NCBI GenBank assembly: GCA_964429745.1
Contig: CAYSDI010000037.1
Location: 1-31,676 of the forward strand
Length of the DNA: 31,676 nucleotides
From: WGOA01 sp964429745
GTDB taxonomy: Bacteria; Bacteroidota; Bacteroidia; Chitinophagales; BACL12
Direction of reading: 5' to 3'
In this document: positions 23,601 through 31,676 of the stretch, piece by piece
How positions within the stretch are numbered: position 1 is the stretch's first letter
Layout of the letters: each line of letters opens with the position of its first letter
Translations under genes and position numbers: made by a program
Notes under the pieces: model-generated
What the model was told of the DNA's origin: nothing
Databases searched by the model: none
The model's input: the letters and a program-made list of their open reading frames with translations, nothing else

Positions 23601-25793
23601 TTAATTGAACAGGCGGCGATTGTCTATAACCTCAATCTCCCGCTTAAAGGCCTCCAGCAAACTGTTAAGCGAATAGCGGTTGCGCTCCTGGCTGTTCAGG
23701 CGCATAGAAACTGGTGCGTAATCGGGTAGCTCTTCGGCCAATTGCACCGAGGTAGGCTGGATAATGAAGACGCCCTGCTTTCCGGCCACTGGCCCGGAAA
23801 CCTGATTGAGGTTCATGCCAAAGGCCAACCCCAAAATTTCGGGCTCCGCACCAACCTGCGGAATGAAATTGCTGCCAAAGGTGGCATTGGAGGCCGTAGA
23901 TACCTGCAGGCCCAAGTTACTGGCAATCTTTTGGAGGTCACCGGAAGCATTGGCAACGGCCTGCTCGGCCTTCTTGAGCAACTGCTCGGCCTTCTTATCA
24001 TTGATTAATTCGGCCTCCAATTGCGTGCGCACCGATTCCACATCCGGAACGCCGTCATCAGTTTTATCTTTCAAGCGAACCACGATGTGCTTGTCCTCCA
24101 GGTGGAACATTTGCACGTCGCCCTTGTCGGCATTGAACCCCCAGTCGATAACGGGTCTGGACTGCGGCAAATTCACGATGCTGAACTGGTTGTCGCGGAA
24201 GGTGCCAGAAATACGATTCTGGTACCCCATTTCCGTAACCCCTTTGTCAAAGGCCTCGTCGCTGCCGTACTTTTCGTAGAAGGTTTCTGCGGCGTTAAAC
24301 GCAACATCGTCGGTTTCGCGGCTCGGTTTGATTTCGCGGGCCAGAAAAGAGACCTTGATAAAATCCTGAACGTTTTTCTTCTCCACAATTTCCATGATAT
24401 GGAAACCAATGGGCGAAGACACCACTTCCGGTTTCCCGACAGTTCCGGTTTCGTAAATGAAACTTTGCAGTTCGGGGAAGAAGGGCGTGTTGGGGTTGAT
24501 CCAGCCCAGATCACCGCCGCTTTCGCGGTTGCTCTCGTCATCGGAATGTTGGGCAGCGAGGGCTTCAAACGCAGTGCCCGCCTGCAACAAGCCGTACAAA
24601 CTGTCGATCCGGCTTTGGAGCGCCGCTTTATTGCCCCCCTGGTCCAGGCGCAGGAAAATGTGGCGAACAGACGTAGAATCCGGGTAGCGGTTGCGGTCGC
24701 CCAAACGGGCAATTTTGTAGGCACCGCCTTCCAGGTAAGGAGCGGTGTAGGTTTCCGAGGGAAGGGCGAAAATTTCCCGCGCAAGCGCGGAATCACCCAT
24801 CACGCTGTAGAGGTCAGCCAGGCGGAACCAGGCATTAGTAAAGGCCAGTGGGTCTTGCGAATACAAGCTGAGGAAGGAGGAGTCGTTGGACTCGCTCATC
24901 CACTGCCCTTTGTACTCCATCAACTTGTCCATTACGGCCTGGGAATCGGTGGGGGTGGCAATCACGTCAAATGCCACATATTCGATGTTGCGGCTGGCTT
25001 CCTGCTCCGTGAACGTAGGCAGCATTTCCTGGTACTTGGCCTTGACTTCTTCTTCGGTGAATTTGACCTCTTCATCCATGATGTCCCGGTAGGGTAACAG
25101 CACGTAGTTGAGGGCAAGGCGGGTATTCTGCATCTGGTGGTCGCGCTTAGCCATCCACTGAGGGGTATAAGCCGATTTCTGCATCAGGTCCGTGTACTTC
25201 TTCTGAAGCTGCTCCTCGCGAACAGCGGCTTCGCGCAGCAGAAAATCGCGGTAATACTGCTCCAACACCGGGAATTGTTCCCATTGCTGGGGATTGGAAA
25301 CCAACTGGACAAATTGTTGTACGGCGCCAGGTTGGCTGGGATCGAGCCCAAACTGCGGGAAAGCCTGACGAAGTTGACCAATGTAAGGGTGGGGCTGTTC
25401 GCCGTAAATCAGGTTGGCAAATTCCGTCTCGGTGACCCGCAATCCTGCTTTGTCCAGGCGCTGCTGCAAAAGCTTGTTGTTGACCAATTGCTCCCAGGCC
25501 TGCTCTTCCAGCGTAAATGCCGTGGCCTCGTCCAGGCGGAAGTTGCCCTGACGGGCATCAACTACCCGCTGCTGACGCACCAAGTAGTCGTTTTGAGCGC
25601 GGGCAACCGCCGTGTTGTATTCGTCCGGACTCAACTCCACGCCGCCAATGCTGGCAAATTCGGTTTTGTCACGACGACCCATCGAGCCACCAGTAGACTG
25701 AGTGGAGTCCATGATGAGAAAGCCTACCAGAGCGATGGCGATGAAGACGAATACGATCCAGATGCGTTTTTGGATCTCACCAATGATGGCCAT
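23601..25793 (-). CDS. membrane-anchored PpiD/SurA-like peptidyl-prolyl isomerase
   Basis: 730 aa. One transmembrane anchor near the N-terminus (MAIIGEIQKRIWIVFVFIAIALVGFLIM) is followed by a SurA_N-type chaperone region (EEQAWEQLVNNKLLQQRLDKAGLRVTETEFANLIYG) and a parvulin rotamase domain at about residues 372-470 (SVRHIFLRL.. FEALAAQHSDDESNRESGGDLGWINP.. SSPIGFHIMEIVEKK). A further C-terminal segment is PpiD-like. It folds outer-membrane and secreted proteins in the periplasm. A promoter at 25918-25945 lies in the 212-bp space upstream, so it may be transcribed separately from the CNNM gene before it. Confidence 0.92.
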   Translation of the reverse strand: MAIIGEIQKRIWIVFVFIAIALVGFLIMDSTQSTGGSMGRRDKTEFASIGGVELSPDEYNTAVARAQNDYLVRQQRVVDARQGNFRLDEATAFTLEEQAWEQLVNNKLLQQRLDKAGLRVTETEFANLIYGEQPHPYIGQLRQAFPQFGLDPSQPGAVQQFVQLVSNPQQWEQFPVLEQYYRDFLLREAAVREEQLQKKYTDLMQKSAYTPQWMAKRDHQMQNTRLALNYVLLPYRDIMDEEVKFTEEEVKAKYQEMLPTFTEQEASRNIEYVAFDVIATPTDSQAVMDKLMEYKGQWMSESNDSSFLSLYSQDPLAFTNAWFRLADLYSVMGDSALAREIFALPSETYTAPYLEGGAYKIARLGDRNRYPDSTSVRHIFLRLDQGGNKAALQSRIDSLYGLLQAGTAFEALAAQHSDDESNRESGGDLGWINPNTPFFPELQSFIYETGTVGKPEVVSSPIGFHIMEIVEKKNVQDFIKVSFLAREIKPSRETDDVAFNAAETFYEKYGSDEAFDKGVTEMGYQNRISGTFRDNQFSIVNLPQSRPVIDWGFNADKGDVQMFHLEDKHIVVRLKDKTDDGVPDVESVRTQLEAELINDKKAEQLLKKAEQAVANASGDLQKIASNLGLQVSTASNATFGSNFIPQVGAEPEILGLAFGMNLNQVSGPVAGKQGVFIIQPTSVQLAEELPDYAPVSMRLNSQERNRYSLNSLLEAFKREIEVIDNRRLFN

Positions 25794-25917
25794 AGAAAGC
25801 AGTTTAATCCTTTTCGGGGGCGGTTTTTAACGGGTATTTAGCAAAATTGAGCAGAGAAAGAACCCCTCTTTTGGCAAACACCAACACGCCTTTGAACCCC
25901 CGAATTTATGGGAAGGG

Positions 25918-25945
25918 CAAAGATAGTGATTCCGTGGTAAGACAA
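25918..25945 (-). promoter_or_regulatory. promoter of the PpiD-like foldase gene
   Basis: On the minus strand TTG (25943-25945), 17 nt of spacer, then TATCTTTG (25918-25925) fits the Bacteroidota consensus TTG-N17-23-TAnnTTTG. It leaves a leader of about 120 nt before the ATG at 25793. Confidence 0.55.
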
Positions 25946-26005
25946 GCCTTTAGAGCCAAGGATTCCGGGGGTTGTAACGCAAGATGCAGCCCCAGTGTTG
26001 CCAAA

Positions 26006-27250
26006 TCAGGACAACAGGCGCACTTTGACGGTCTCTATGCGCTTAGACGACGCATAAAGTATGTCGAATTCCATGTTTTTGATGCTGATTTTCTGGTTCA
26101 TATCGGGAATATCGCCCGTTTCAGCCACCAGATAACCCGCCAGGGTCTCGTACTCGCCCTCCGGGATGTTGAACGCGTATTTCTCGTTGAGGTAGTCAAT
26201 TTCCAAGCGACCGCTGAACATATACTCGTTCGCTGACAACTGTTTTTCCAACAAATCCTCTTCGTCGTGCTCGTCCCGGATTTCGCCAAAAAGCTCTTCC
26301 AGCACATCTTCCATCGTGACAATGCCCGCTGTTCCGCCAAATTCATCCACCACCTGAGCAATGTTCTTTTTCTCTTTGCGGAAAGTGTTCAGCAGGTCCC
26401 GCGCCGTCATCGTCTCGGGTACAACAGGAATCGTCATCAGGATTGACCCAATGTTCCGGGGCATGTTGAGCAAGTCAAAATGGTGCACATACCCCAGAAC
26501 ATTATCCAGGCTCTTGAAATAAATGGGCAGGCGGGAGTAGCCGCTTTCAATAAAAACGCCCCTCAATTCCTCCAGCGAGCTGTTGATGCTCACGGCCTCC
26601 ACCTCCAACCGGGGAACCATGCATTCCCTCACCTTGACTTCGCGCAAGTACAGGGCATTTTCGAACAATTCCGTGTCAATACCGCCCAGCTCGTCTGATT
26701 CGCGGGTGTTTTGCTCTACAAAATGCTGCAAATCCACTTTTGTGAAGGGCGCAGGAGCATTTTCGACCTGCATTTTAAACCCATTGCGGAGCAAAAAGCG
26801 AGACAAGGCGGTTGTGCCTTTTACCGGCAGAAACAGCAAATAATAGGTGAATTGGATCGGAATAGCCAGAATATGCAGGATCGCAATCGGATTGATTCGG
26901 AACAGCGTTTTGGGCACAAACTCTCCGAAAAAGAGCACCACGACCGTGGTTACCAGGGTTTGCACCAGCAACAGCAGAAACTCGCTCTCCAGGTTCGGCA
27001 CCAGGTAGGGATCCAACAGCCGGGTCATGAGGACGCCAAAAACGACCAGGGCAATGTTGTTGCCGATGAGCATGGTTCCGATAAAATCGGAGGTATTCCG
27101 GCTGAAAAAACTAAGGATTTTGCCGGCTTTGCTGTGGTCTTTGCTCAGTTCAATACTGAGCTTGTTGGCCGAGAAGAAGGCAATTTCGGATCCGGAGAAA
27201 AACGCTGAGAATGCCAGCGTAATGAATATGTACAGAATTAATGGGTCCAT
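26006..27250 (-). CDS. CNNM / CBS / CorC-HlyC domain membrane protein
   Basis: 414 aa. The CNNM (DUF21) domain occupies about residues 1-175, with SAFFSGSEIAFFSANKL, GTMLIGNNIALVVFGV and LFFGEFVPKTLFRINP. A CBS pair follows at about 190-315 (RECMVPRLEVEAVSI.., DEFGGTAGIVTMEDVLEELFGEI), then a CorC_HlyC domain (about 330-410, EGEYETLAGYLVAETGDIP). Members are cyclin M-like Mg2+ transport or homeostasis proteins, often labelled hemolysin or CorC; the gliding protein GldE is a paralogue in Bacteroidota. It follows the small membrane protein by 74 nt in the envelope cluster. Confidence 0.93.
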   Translation of the reverse strand: MDPLILYIFITLAFSAFFSGSEIAFFSANKLSIELSKDHSKAGKILSFFSRNTSDFIGTMLIGNNIALVVFGVLMTRLLDPYLVPNLESEFLLLLVQTLVTTVVVLFFGEFVPKTLFRINPIAILHILAIPIQFTYYLLFLPVKGTTALSRFLLRNGFKMQVENAPAPFTKVDLQHFVEQNTRESDELGGIDTELFENALYLREVKVRECMVPRLEVEAVSINSSLEELRGVFIESGYSRLPIYFKSLDNVLGYVHHFDLLNMPRNIGSILMTIPVVPETMTARDLLNTFRKEKKNIAQVVDEFGGTAGIVTMEDVLEELFGEIRDEHDEEDLLEKQLSANEYMFSGRLEIDYLNEKYAFNIPEGEYETLAGYLVAETGDIPDMNQKISIKNMEFDILYASSKRIETVKVRLLS

Positions 27251-27324
27251 GTTGGTTGAGGCAACGCAGGAGCGCCGCCGTTAGAAGAATCCTGGTGAAA
27301 ATAAGGGAACTTCTAAAAACAGCC

Positions 27325-27552
27325 TCAGGCGGACTTGTCAGAGCGCGCTTTGTCGGCATAATAGGCCTCCATGTAGCGGCGATTTCGCTTTTTAAACCAG
27401 TACATAAACCCCGCCACACAGCCGGTAAACACCGTAATGTACAGGTAGTTGCCCCATGCCTGGCCGTTGATGGCCCGCACAATGGCCGTGGTCAGGGCAA
27501 TGGCAGCCACCACCAACCACATCACTTCAATGATCCGCAGAAACTTACTCAT
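27325..27552 (-). CDS. small two-helix membrane protein, unknown function
   Basis: 75 aa, two hydrophobic helices (about residues 8-25 and 36-52) joined by a short loop, with a basic tail (FKKRNRRYMEAYYADKARSDKSA). The start overlaps the end of lptC by 8 nt, which implies translational coupling. It has no recognised domain. Its place between lptC and the CNNM gene suggests an envelope role but nothing more specific. Confidence 0.8.
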   Translation of the reverse strand: MSKFLRIIEVMWLVVAAIALTTAIVRAINGQAWGNYLYITVFTGCVAGFMYWFKKRNRRYMEAYYADKARSDKSA

Positions 27553-28096
27553 GGTCGCGAATGTTTAAGGTGCCCTCCGGATTTAGGATTTTATACCGGG
27601 TGAATTCCTGGTCGGCTTCGAAGCCGGTGCCGAACAAAATCTCGTCTGCCGTTCTTATCCGCACGAACTGGTCGGAATAGATGGTCTTTTTGATGGGATC
27701 CCAAATCAGCTCTTCGGTATTGAGCTGTTCGCCTTCTTCGTTGATGACCACCACGTCTTTGCGGATGATGGTCAACTGGGTCTCTTCATAGCGAATGGCG
27801 TAGTCCGCTTCAAGCGTGCTGGAGGGCTGGCGGAGTTCGTCGTAGAAGGTCACTTTCACCCCGCCGGAAAACTCCATGTAGGCCTCGTTGGTCAAATGAC
27901 GGGTAACCCGGGCAGACTGGAGCTGCATTTTAACCACGCCCTGGTCGCTGTAATAAATGGTCACGTCCTGGCCGCGCTCTACTGAGGGTTGAATTTTCTC
28001 GGCGGCTGCAAGCACGTCTGCCGGGTCGTTAACACAACCCGGCAGACCTGTTAGTAAAATCATCGCCACGCTCATCCTACTAAGGAAACCGTTCAT
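27545..28096 (-). CDS. lptC: LptC, lipopolysaccharide export periplasmic component
   Basis: 183 aa. The N-terminal lipobox LPGC (C21) follows a hydrophobic stretch, so it is predicted to be a lipoprotein or N-terminally anchored. The body has the LptC/OstA-type repeated strand pattern (VTIYYSDQGVVKMQLQSARVTRH.., EFSGGVKVTFYDE.., TLEADYAIRYEETQLTIIRKDVVVINEEGEQLNTEELIWDPIKKTIYSDQFVRI). It bridges the LptBFG transporter to LptA and LptD. The Bacteroidota context coaX - OMP - TPR - lptC supports the call. It overlaps the small membrane protein gene by 8 nt. Confidence 0.9.
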   Translation of the reverse strand: MNGFLSRMSVAMILLTGLPGCVNDPADVLAAAEKIQPSVERGQDVTIYYSDQGVVKMQLQSARVTRHLTNEAYMEFSGGVKVTFYDELRQPSSTLEADYAIRYEETQLTIIRKDVVVINEEGEQLNTEELIWDPIKKTIYSDQFVRIRTADEILFGTGFEADQEFTRYKILNPEGTLNIRDHE

Positions 28097-28124
28097 GGCG
28101 GATTTTGTTTGAACTGGGCATCGT

Positions 28125-28147
28125 TAAAAAACCCAGATCCTGCATTG
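28125..28147 (+). repeat. lone copy of the intergenic array edge motif
   Basis: This 23-nt stretch between the TPR gene and lptC matches, in 21 of 23 positions, the sequence at the edge of the 18-bp array read on the minus strand (23568-23590): T-A-rich start, then CCCAGATCCTGC, then TTG. It is in the opposite orientation to the array copy. Confidence 0.6.
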
Positions 28148-28157
28148 CGGCCAACAG

Positions 28158-29555
28158 CTAGTTGCTCTTTTTGCCGCGCAGGGTGGTGGTTTCGCCGATC
28201 CAGCAGCTAAAGGTATAAGAATCACCTTCGTTGAGGTTGCGCTCAAAAAGGTAAGTCTTGGTGGGCAGGTAGTCGCTGTAGCGGTTGATCCGGTCCTGGG
28301 CTTCACCCGCGGCACTGCCATCTACAGCCTTGGCCTGTGCGTATTTATCCAAGGCCGCCAATGCGCAGAGTTCACCGTCCATGCCTTCGCAGATGCTGCC
28401 GCTTGACGCGTACAAGTCGCCGATCAGGATGTAGGGATCTCCCCAATTAGGCCGGTAAGCAAGGGCCTTGCGAGCGTAGTCGCGGGCGCGGGCAAACTGC
28501 TTTTCCCGCTGAAAAACGCGAGCGATGACCAAGGAAAGCGTGCCTTTCCTTTCGCCATCCGTTTCCATCTCAATGGATTTGTTCCAGGCGGCTAAGGCAC
28601 CGTCGCGGTCGCCGCGCTCCCACAGAATCTGACCGACGTCGCTCATCAGATCAGCACTGGGCTCCAGCTCGGCAATGCGCAGCACCACTTCGGAGAAGAT
28701 CGGTTGCTCCGAGCAACGAGCACCCGTTGCGCTGTCAACAGGGGCGAGTTTGAGGCTGTTGTAAGCCTTTTTGAGCTCGTTAATGTCGCCCATGATTTTG
28801 TCCTTGTTGCGCTCCAACCGGGTAATCAACTTATCGCAGGTCAACAAACCGCGAGGCAGGTTCTCTTCAATCTTTGCTTTGGTGGCCCGCCAGCTATTGA
28901 CTGCTTCGGCGTCGCCCGCCGTTTCGGCTTTGGCAATGTTGACTGCGGTGTAGCCTTCTAAACGATCGTAGATCGCCAGGATTTCTTCATCCGTTAGCAG
29001 GCCTTTGCTCCACAACACCGAGGTATATTGAAAGAAAGGGAACAACAAGTAGTACTCCGTGTTCTCCCCGCCGGCATCAATCGCTTCTTTAAACAGTCCG
29101 AAAACATAGCTGTGGCGCTCCGGACGGTATTTGTACATGTCATAAGCCAGGTAGCCCAAAACCTTGTCGGCTTCACCGAAGCACTCAATGCGCTTGCGGT
29201 GTACCATGACCAGCGTGTCCACTAAAGCCTGTTTGAGCACAGTATCCTGCTCGGCATCGGCCAGAATGGTGTACAATTTGACGCCATTGATGTAGGTGTT
29301 TTTGCTCAAGCCAGGAGCCTGGCTGAACACGTAACGCCAATGAGGTATGGCATCCACAAAATTATCCTGCTTGTAAAACTCGCGGTACAACGAGAATTCA
29401 ATCTTTGACTTTTCCAAATCCGGACCTGTTTTGGAACAGGCATCGTCTTCGGCGATCATCAAAGAGGGAAGGGCTTTGCCGGCAGGCGCTGCTTGTGCGG
29501 TCAGGACCGTCAAGCTGACGCCTAAACCGAACAGAATCTGGCGCATGGTCTTCAT
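28158..29555 (-). CDS. exported tetratricopeptide-repeat protein
   Basis: 465 aa with a signal peptide (residues 1-23, ending TAQAA). Helical-repeat segments follow, including DAIPHWRYVFSQAPGLSKNTYINGVKL near the start and GALAAWNKSIEMETDGERKG and ARDYARKALAYRPNWGDPYILIGDLYA in the C-terminal half, which match TPR. It is probably periplasmic and scaffolds protein-protein contacts. It lies 36 nt after the outer-membrane protein and 61 nt before lptC. The equivalent position in other Bacteroidota also carries TPR proteins. The exact partner is unknown. Confidence 0.85.
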   Translation of the reverse strand: MKTMRQILFGLGVSLTVLTAQAAPAGKALPSLMIAEDDACSKTGPDLEKSKIEFSLYREFYKQDNFVDAIPHWRYVFSQAPGLSKNTYINGVKLYTILADAEQDTVLKQALVDTLVMVHRKRIECFGEADKVLGYLAYDMYKYRPERHSYVFGLFKEAIDAGGENTEYYLLFPFFQYTSVLWSKGLLTDEEILAIYDRLEGYTAVNIAKAETAGDAEAVNSWRATKAKIEENLPRGLLTCDKLITRLERNKDKIMGDINELKKAYNSLKLAPVDSATGARCSEQPIFSEVVLRIAELEPSADLMSDVGQILWERGDRDGALAAWNKSIEMETDGERKGTLSLVIARVFQREKQFARARDYARKALAYRPNWGDPYILIGDLYASSGSICEGMDGELCALAALDKYAQAKAVDGSAAGEAQDRINRYSDYLPTKTYLFERNLNEGDSYTFSCWIGETTTLRGKKSN

Positions 29556-29591
29556 AGCTTAGGTTAAAGGGTAACGAATGAGAAAGAAAGG

Positions 29592-30899
29592 TTAATTGAC
29601 TTTCGATTTAATGAACCAGAAGCTGTCGCTTAAGGTGAAACTAACGCTGCCACGGTAAAAGGTTTCCGTGTAAAAGGCAGGATGGCTTCGCTGGCCAATT
29701 TCCAGGCTTAGGTTTATTCTGGAGTTTCGCTGAGGGGCGTATTGGTAGCTCACGGGTATACCGAAACCAAAGGTTATGCCAAACTCGCTGACGGGCTGCC
29801 CGTCAAACGTCAAATTGCCCTTACCGTATTGAAAACCAAGGCGATAGTCGAGGGGACGGGAATTTGTTTCAGGCCGGTCTGCCGGGGTGAATTCGCCTCC
29901 TGCCTTGATTTTCCAACTGTCGGTGAACGGTTCATCCTGGACAAAACCTTCAAATCCGCTCCAGCGAACCATTAGAAAATCAGCGCCAACCCGCCAGAGG
30001 GGATTATCAATTTGACGGTATCCCTGACGGAAGCTGAACCCTGCACTGAACTCCAACGGAAGGCGAATGTCTGACTCGCCTACTTCAACATTAACCACCG
30101 AGTCTTTCAATTGCTGCAAGCTGCCGCCAAGCACCACGGTTATGTACTCGATGTTTTCCGAGCCGCTGATGCGATTGTTCAGCCGCCCGGTGGCACCGAG
30201 GTCCAATTTTAAGTCGTTGGGCAGATCAATGCGGTAGCCAATTCCCCCGTCTAAGACCAAGCCGCGAAAACGGTTAGTTCTCAGGGCGCGGGTGCTGTAG
30301 GCCCCTTCGACAAGCGTATCGGCAAAGGTGACAAAACGGGCATTGTTGATGGTTCCGAACAGATAGCCGGCGTTAAAACCGGCGGAAAACCCTCCCGTCC
30401 GGTACCCGGCTCCGAGGTAGGCTTCGTAAAGGGTGCCCGTTCCTTGAAAGTCAAGAATTTCTAACCCGATAGCCGGGTCGCGCACCTGCTCCTGCCGGAT
30501 ATTGTATTGAACCCGGCTAAACGGGACCAATCCCGCGCTGATGCCCAAGCGCTGCTTCCACACGGGAAAGCCGAAGGCCAAATGCGATAGGGAACCGTTG
30601 CCGGTGGTGATGGATTCGTCTTGGTCAGCGATGGTGAGCAGGTTGCCATATACCCCGATGTCCAGGTTGGTACGGTTCAGGTAGGCGTAGGAGGCCGGAT
30701 TGGCGCGATTCAGAATAGCCGGGTCAAACAGCCCTGCTGATATGCCGCCCATGGCTTTGCTCCAAACGAACTCACGAGGTACCAAATCGCCGATGCCAAA
30801 GTTGGAAAAGGGCGAGTTTTCCTGTGCAAAAAGGCCGGAAAGAGGAGCGAGCGCCAGTAATACAAGGGGAAACCGGGCCCTAATTCCTCTCCAAAACAT
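29592..30899 (-). CDS. outer-membrane beta-barrel protein, FadL/PorV-like fold
   Basis: 435 aa. The signal peptide ends near GLFAQ (about residue 25). It begins SPFSNFGIGDLVPREFVWSKAMGGISAGLFDPAILNRANPASYAYLNRTNLDIGVYG, the N-terminal pattern of Bacteroidota outer-membrane proteins next to coaX, with the NPAS motif seen in FadL-like barrels. The remainder is amphipathic strands (SAGFNAGYLFGTINNARF, LDLGATGRLNNRISGSENIEYITVVLGGSL). Its start overlaps the end of coaX by 20 nt. The cargo is unknown. Confidence 0.83.
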   Translation of the reverse strand: MFWRGIRARFPLVLLALAPLSGLFAQENSPFSNFGIGDLVPREFVWSKAMGGISAGLFDPAILNRANPASYAYLNRTNLDIGVYGNLLTIADQDESITTGNGSLSHLAFGFPVWKQRLGISAGLVPFSRVQYNIRQEQVRDPAIGLEILDFQGTGTLYEAYLGAGYRTGGFSAGFNAGYLFGTINNARFVTFADTLVEGAYSTRALRTNRFRGLVLDGGIGYRIDLPNDLKLDLGATGRLNNRISGSENIEYITVVLGGSLQQLKDSVVNVEVGESDIRLPLEFSAGFSFRQGYRQIDNPLWRVGADFLMVRWSGFEGFVQDEPFTDSWKIKAGGEFTPADRPETNSRPLDYRLGFQYGKGNLTFDGQPVSEFGITFGFGIPVSYQYAPQRNSRINLSLEIGQRSHPAFYTETFYRGSVSFTLSDSFWFIKSKVN

Positions 30900-31676
30900 T
30901 GTAAATCAGAATTTTATTTAGACCCTCCATCAGCAAATGAGGAACGGCAAATATCCGGTTTTTCATTGATGCAGCCAAAGCAGGACCGTCGCCACCGGTC
31001 AACAACACCAGCATTCCGGGATATTCCTGGCGATAGCGGTCTACCAGGCCGTCTAATTCAGCAGCGGATGCCGTGACAGCGCCAGCCAGCAGGCACTCCC
31101 GGGTGCTTTTGCCCACTAACGGGGCCTCTTGCCCGGTGCCATTCCAGTCCACTAACGGCAGCCTTGCGGTAAACGTATGCATGGCGCGCAGCCGCATTCG
31201 GATGCCCGGCGCAATTACCCCCCCCTGGTACACGCCGGCGGAATCCACGAACTCAAGCGTGATGCAGGTGCCCGCATCAATGGCCAAAACCGGTTGGTTT
31301 GGCGCGCGATGCCATGCGCCCGCAGCCAACGCAATGCGGTCACGGCCAAGAGTTTGTGGCGTTTGGTAAGCACTGGCAAAGGGCAGCGGCGTGTCTGCTT
31401 GCAAGGTCAGCATTGGCAGTTGTTGACCCAGCCATTCGAGCAGGTCTGCGCGCTCCGGGCCGGTGTTGCTCAGCAGCACCTGCGCCGGTTGAAATTGCGC
31501 CAGAATTTGACCCAATGATGACCGATCAAGCCGTGCCTCCGGCAACTCCTGGGGGGCCAGCCCGCCGTTGTCAGCGCGTTCTTCAACGCCGCCAATACCC
31601 GCATGCAGGAGCGTGTGCCCCCGAAACACGGCGTATTTGTCCCGGGTGTTGCCGAGGTCAAGGGTCAGGTTTGTGG
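30880..31676 (-). CDS. coaX: type III pantothenate kinase, N-terminus beyond the window
   Basis: At least 264 residues; the gene runs off the right edge. It makes 4'-phosphopantothenate in coenzyme A synthesis with a poor affinity for ATP and a need for a monovalent cation, as known for type III enzymes. Seen motifs: LTLDLGNTRDKYAV near the edge, GRDRIALAAGAW with the catalytic Asp, AIDAGTCITLEFVD, and GGVIAPGIRMRLRAMHTFTARLP. The start codon is probably just outside. It overlaps the outer-membrane protein gene by 20 nt, heading the envelope cluster. Confidence 0.95.
   Translation of the reverse strand, partial: TNLTLDLGNTRDKYAVFRGHTLLHAGIGGVEERADNGGLAPQELPEARLDRSSLGQILAQFQPAQVLLSNTGPERADLLEWLGQQLPMLTLQADTPLPFASAYQTPQTLGRDRIALAAGAWHRAPNQPVLAIDAGTCITLEFVDSAGVYQGGVIAPGIRMRLRAMHTFTARLPLVDWNGTGQEAPLVGKSTRECLLAGAVTASAAELDGLVDRYRQEYPGMLVLLTGGDGPALAASMKNRIFAVPHLLMEGLNKILIYNVLERN

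Noticed and set aside
24021..25097. A 358-codon open frame opposite the PpiD-like gene
   Set aside because: It lies wholly within the foldase gene on the other strand and shows no recognisable motif.
2194..31225. Poly-C/poly-G tracts of 8-9 bases (2194-2202, 19200-19207, 20751-20758, 31218-31225) as phase-variation switches
   Set aside because: Several such runs are expected by chance in 32 kb of GC-rich DNA. Those in coding regions give normal Gly or Pro residues in frame, with no switch-like gene nearby.

Overview
The window is a 31.7 kb piece of a chromosome from a member of the Bacteroidota, most likely a Saprospiraceae-like lineage of moderately high GC; I infer this from gene families and did not search a database. 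The supporting signs are a secreted esterase with a type IX secretion (T9SS) type A C-terminal sorting domain, a TonB-dependent receptor with an N-terminal carboxypeptidase-regulatory-like domain, DUF2480 and DUF2721 proteins, LytS/LytTR signalling, few Shine-Dalgarno motifs, and -7 boxes of the Bacteroidota type (TAnnTTTG). The sequence is a draft scaffold with three gaps of exactly 100 N (6562-6661, 9024-9123, 23457-23556). Two of them sit inside 18-bp tandem repeats and two interrupt genes.

Layout. Left end (1-2136): tRNA-Phe, a small membrane coiled-coil protein, a cupin protein and a vWA-domain protein. 2579-7479: a TonB-dependent receptor, a LytS-type histidine kinase overlapping its LytTR response regulator (broken by gap 1), and a DUF2721 membrane protein. 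7549-11650: a divergent pair made of a very unusual multidomain protein (SDR dehydrogenase - hydrophobic segment - Ala/Gln repeat linker - class 3 lipase - META domain, broken by gap 2) and a T9SS-secreted PHB-depolymerase-like esterase. 11727-15446: a DUF1801 protein, polyphosphate kinase Ppk1, and a divergent MscS channel. 15493-19396: a minus-strand glycan or glycolipid group with two family 2 glycosyltransferases and a multi-spanning membrane protein carrying a triplicated heptapeptide. 19555-21866: an ECF sigma factor, a probable anti-sigma factor and a DUF4097-like exported protein in one overlapping operon. 21874-23338: a lytic transglycosylase and DUF2480. 23432-23583: an intergenic 18-bp repeat array containing gap 3. 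23601-31676: a long minus-strand cell-envelope cluster read as coaX - outer-membrane protein - TPR protein - lptC - small membrane protein - CNNM/CBS protein - PpiD-like foldase.

Most genes are ordinary envelope, signalling and housekeeping functions. The most unusual items are the SDR-lipase-META fusion with its repeat linker, the intergenic 18-bp array whose edge motif recurs at 28125-28147, the in-frame heptapeptide triplication, and a strong hairpin just upstream of the lytS start. I see no CRISPR array, prophage, insertion sequence or obvious defence island.
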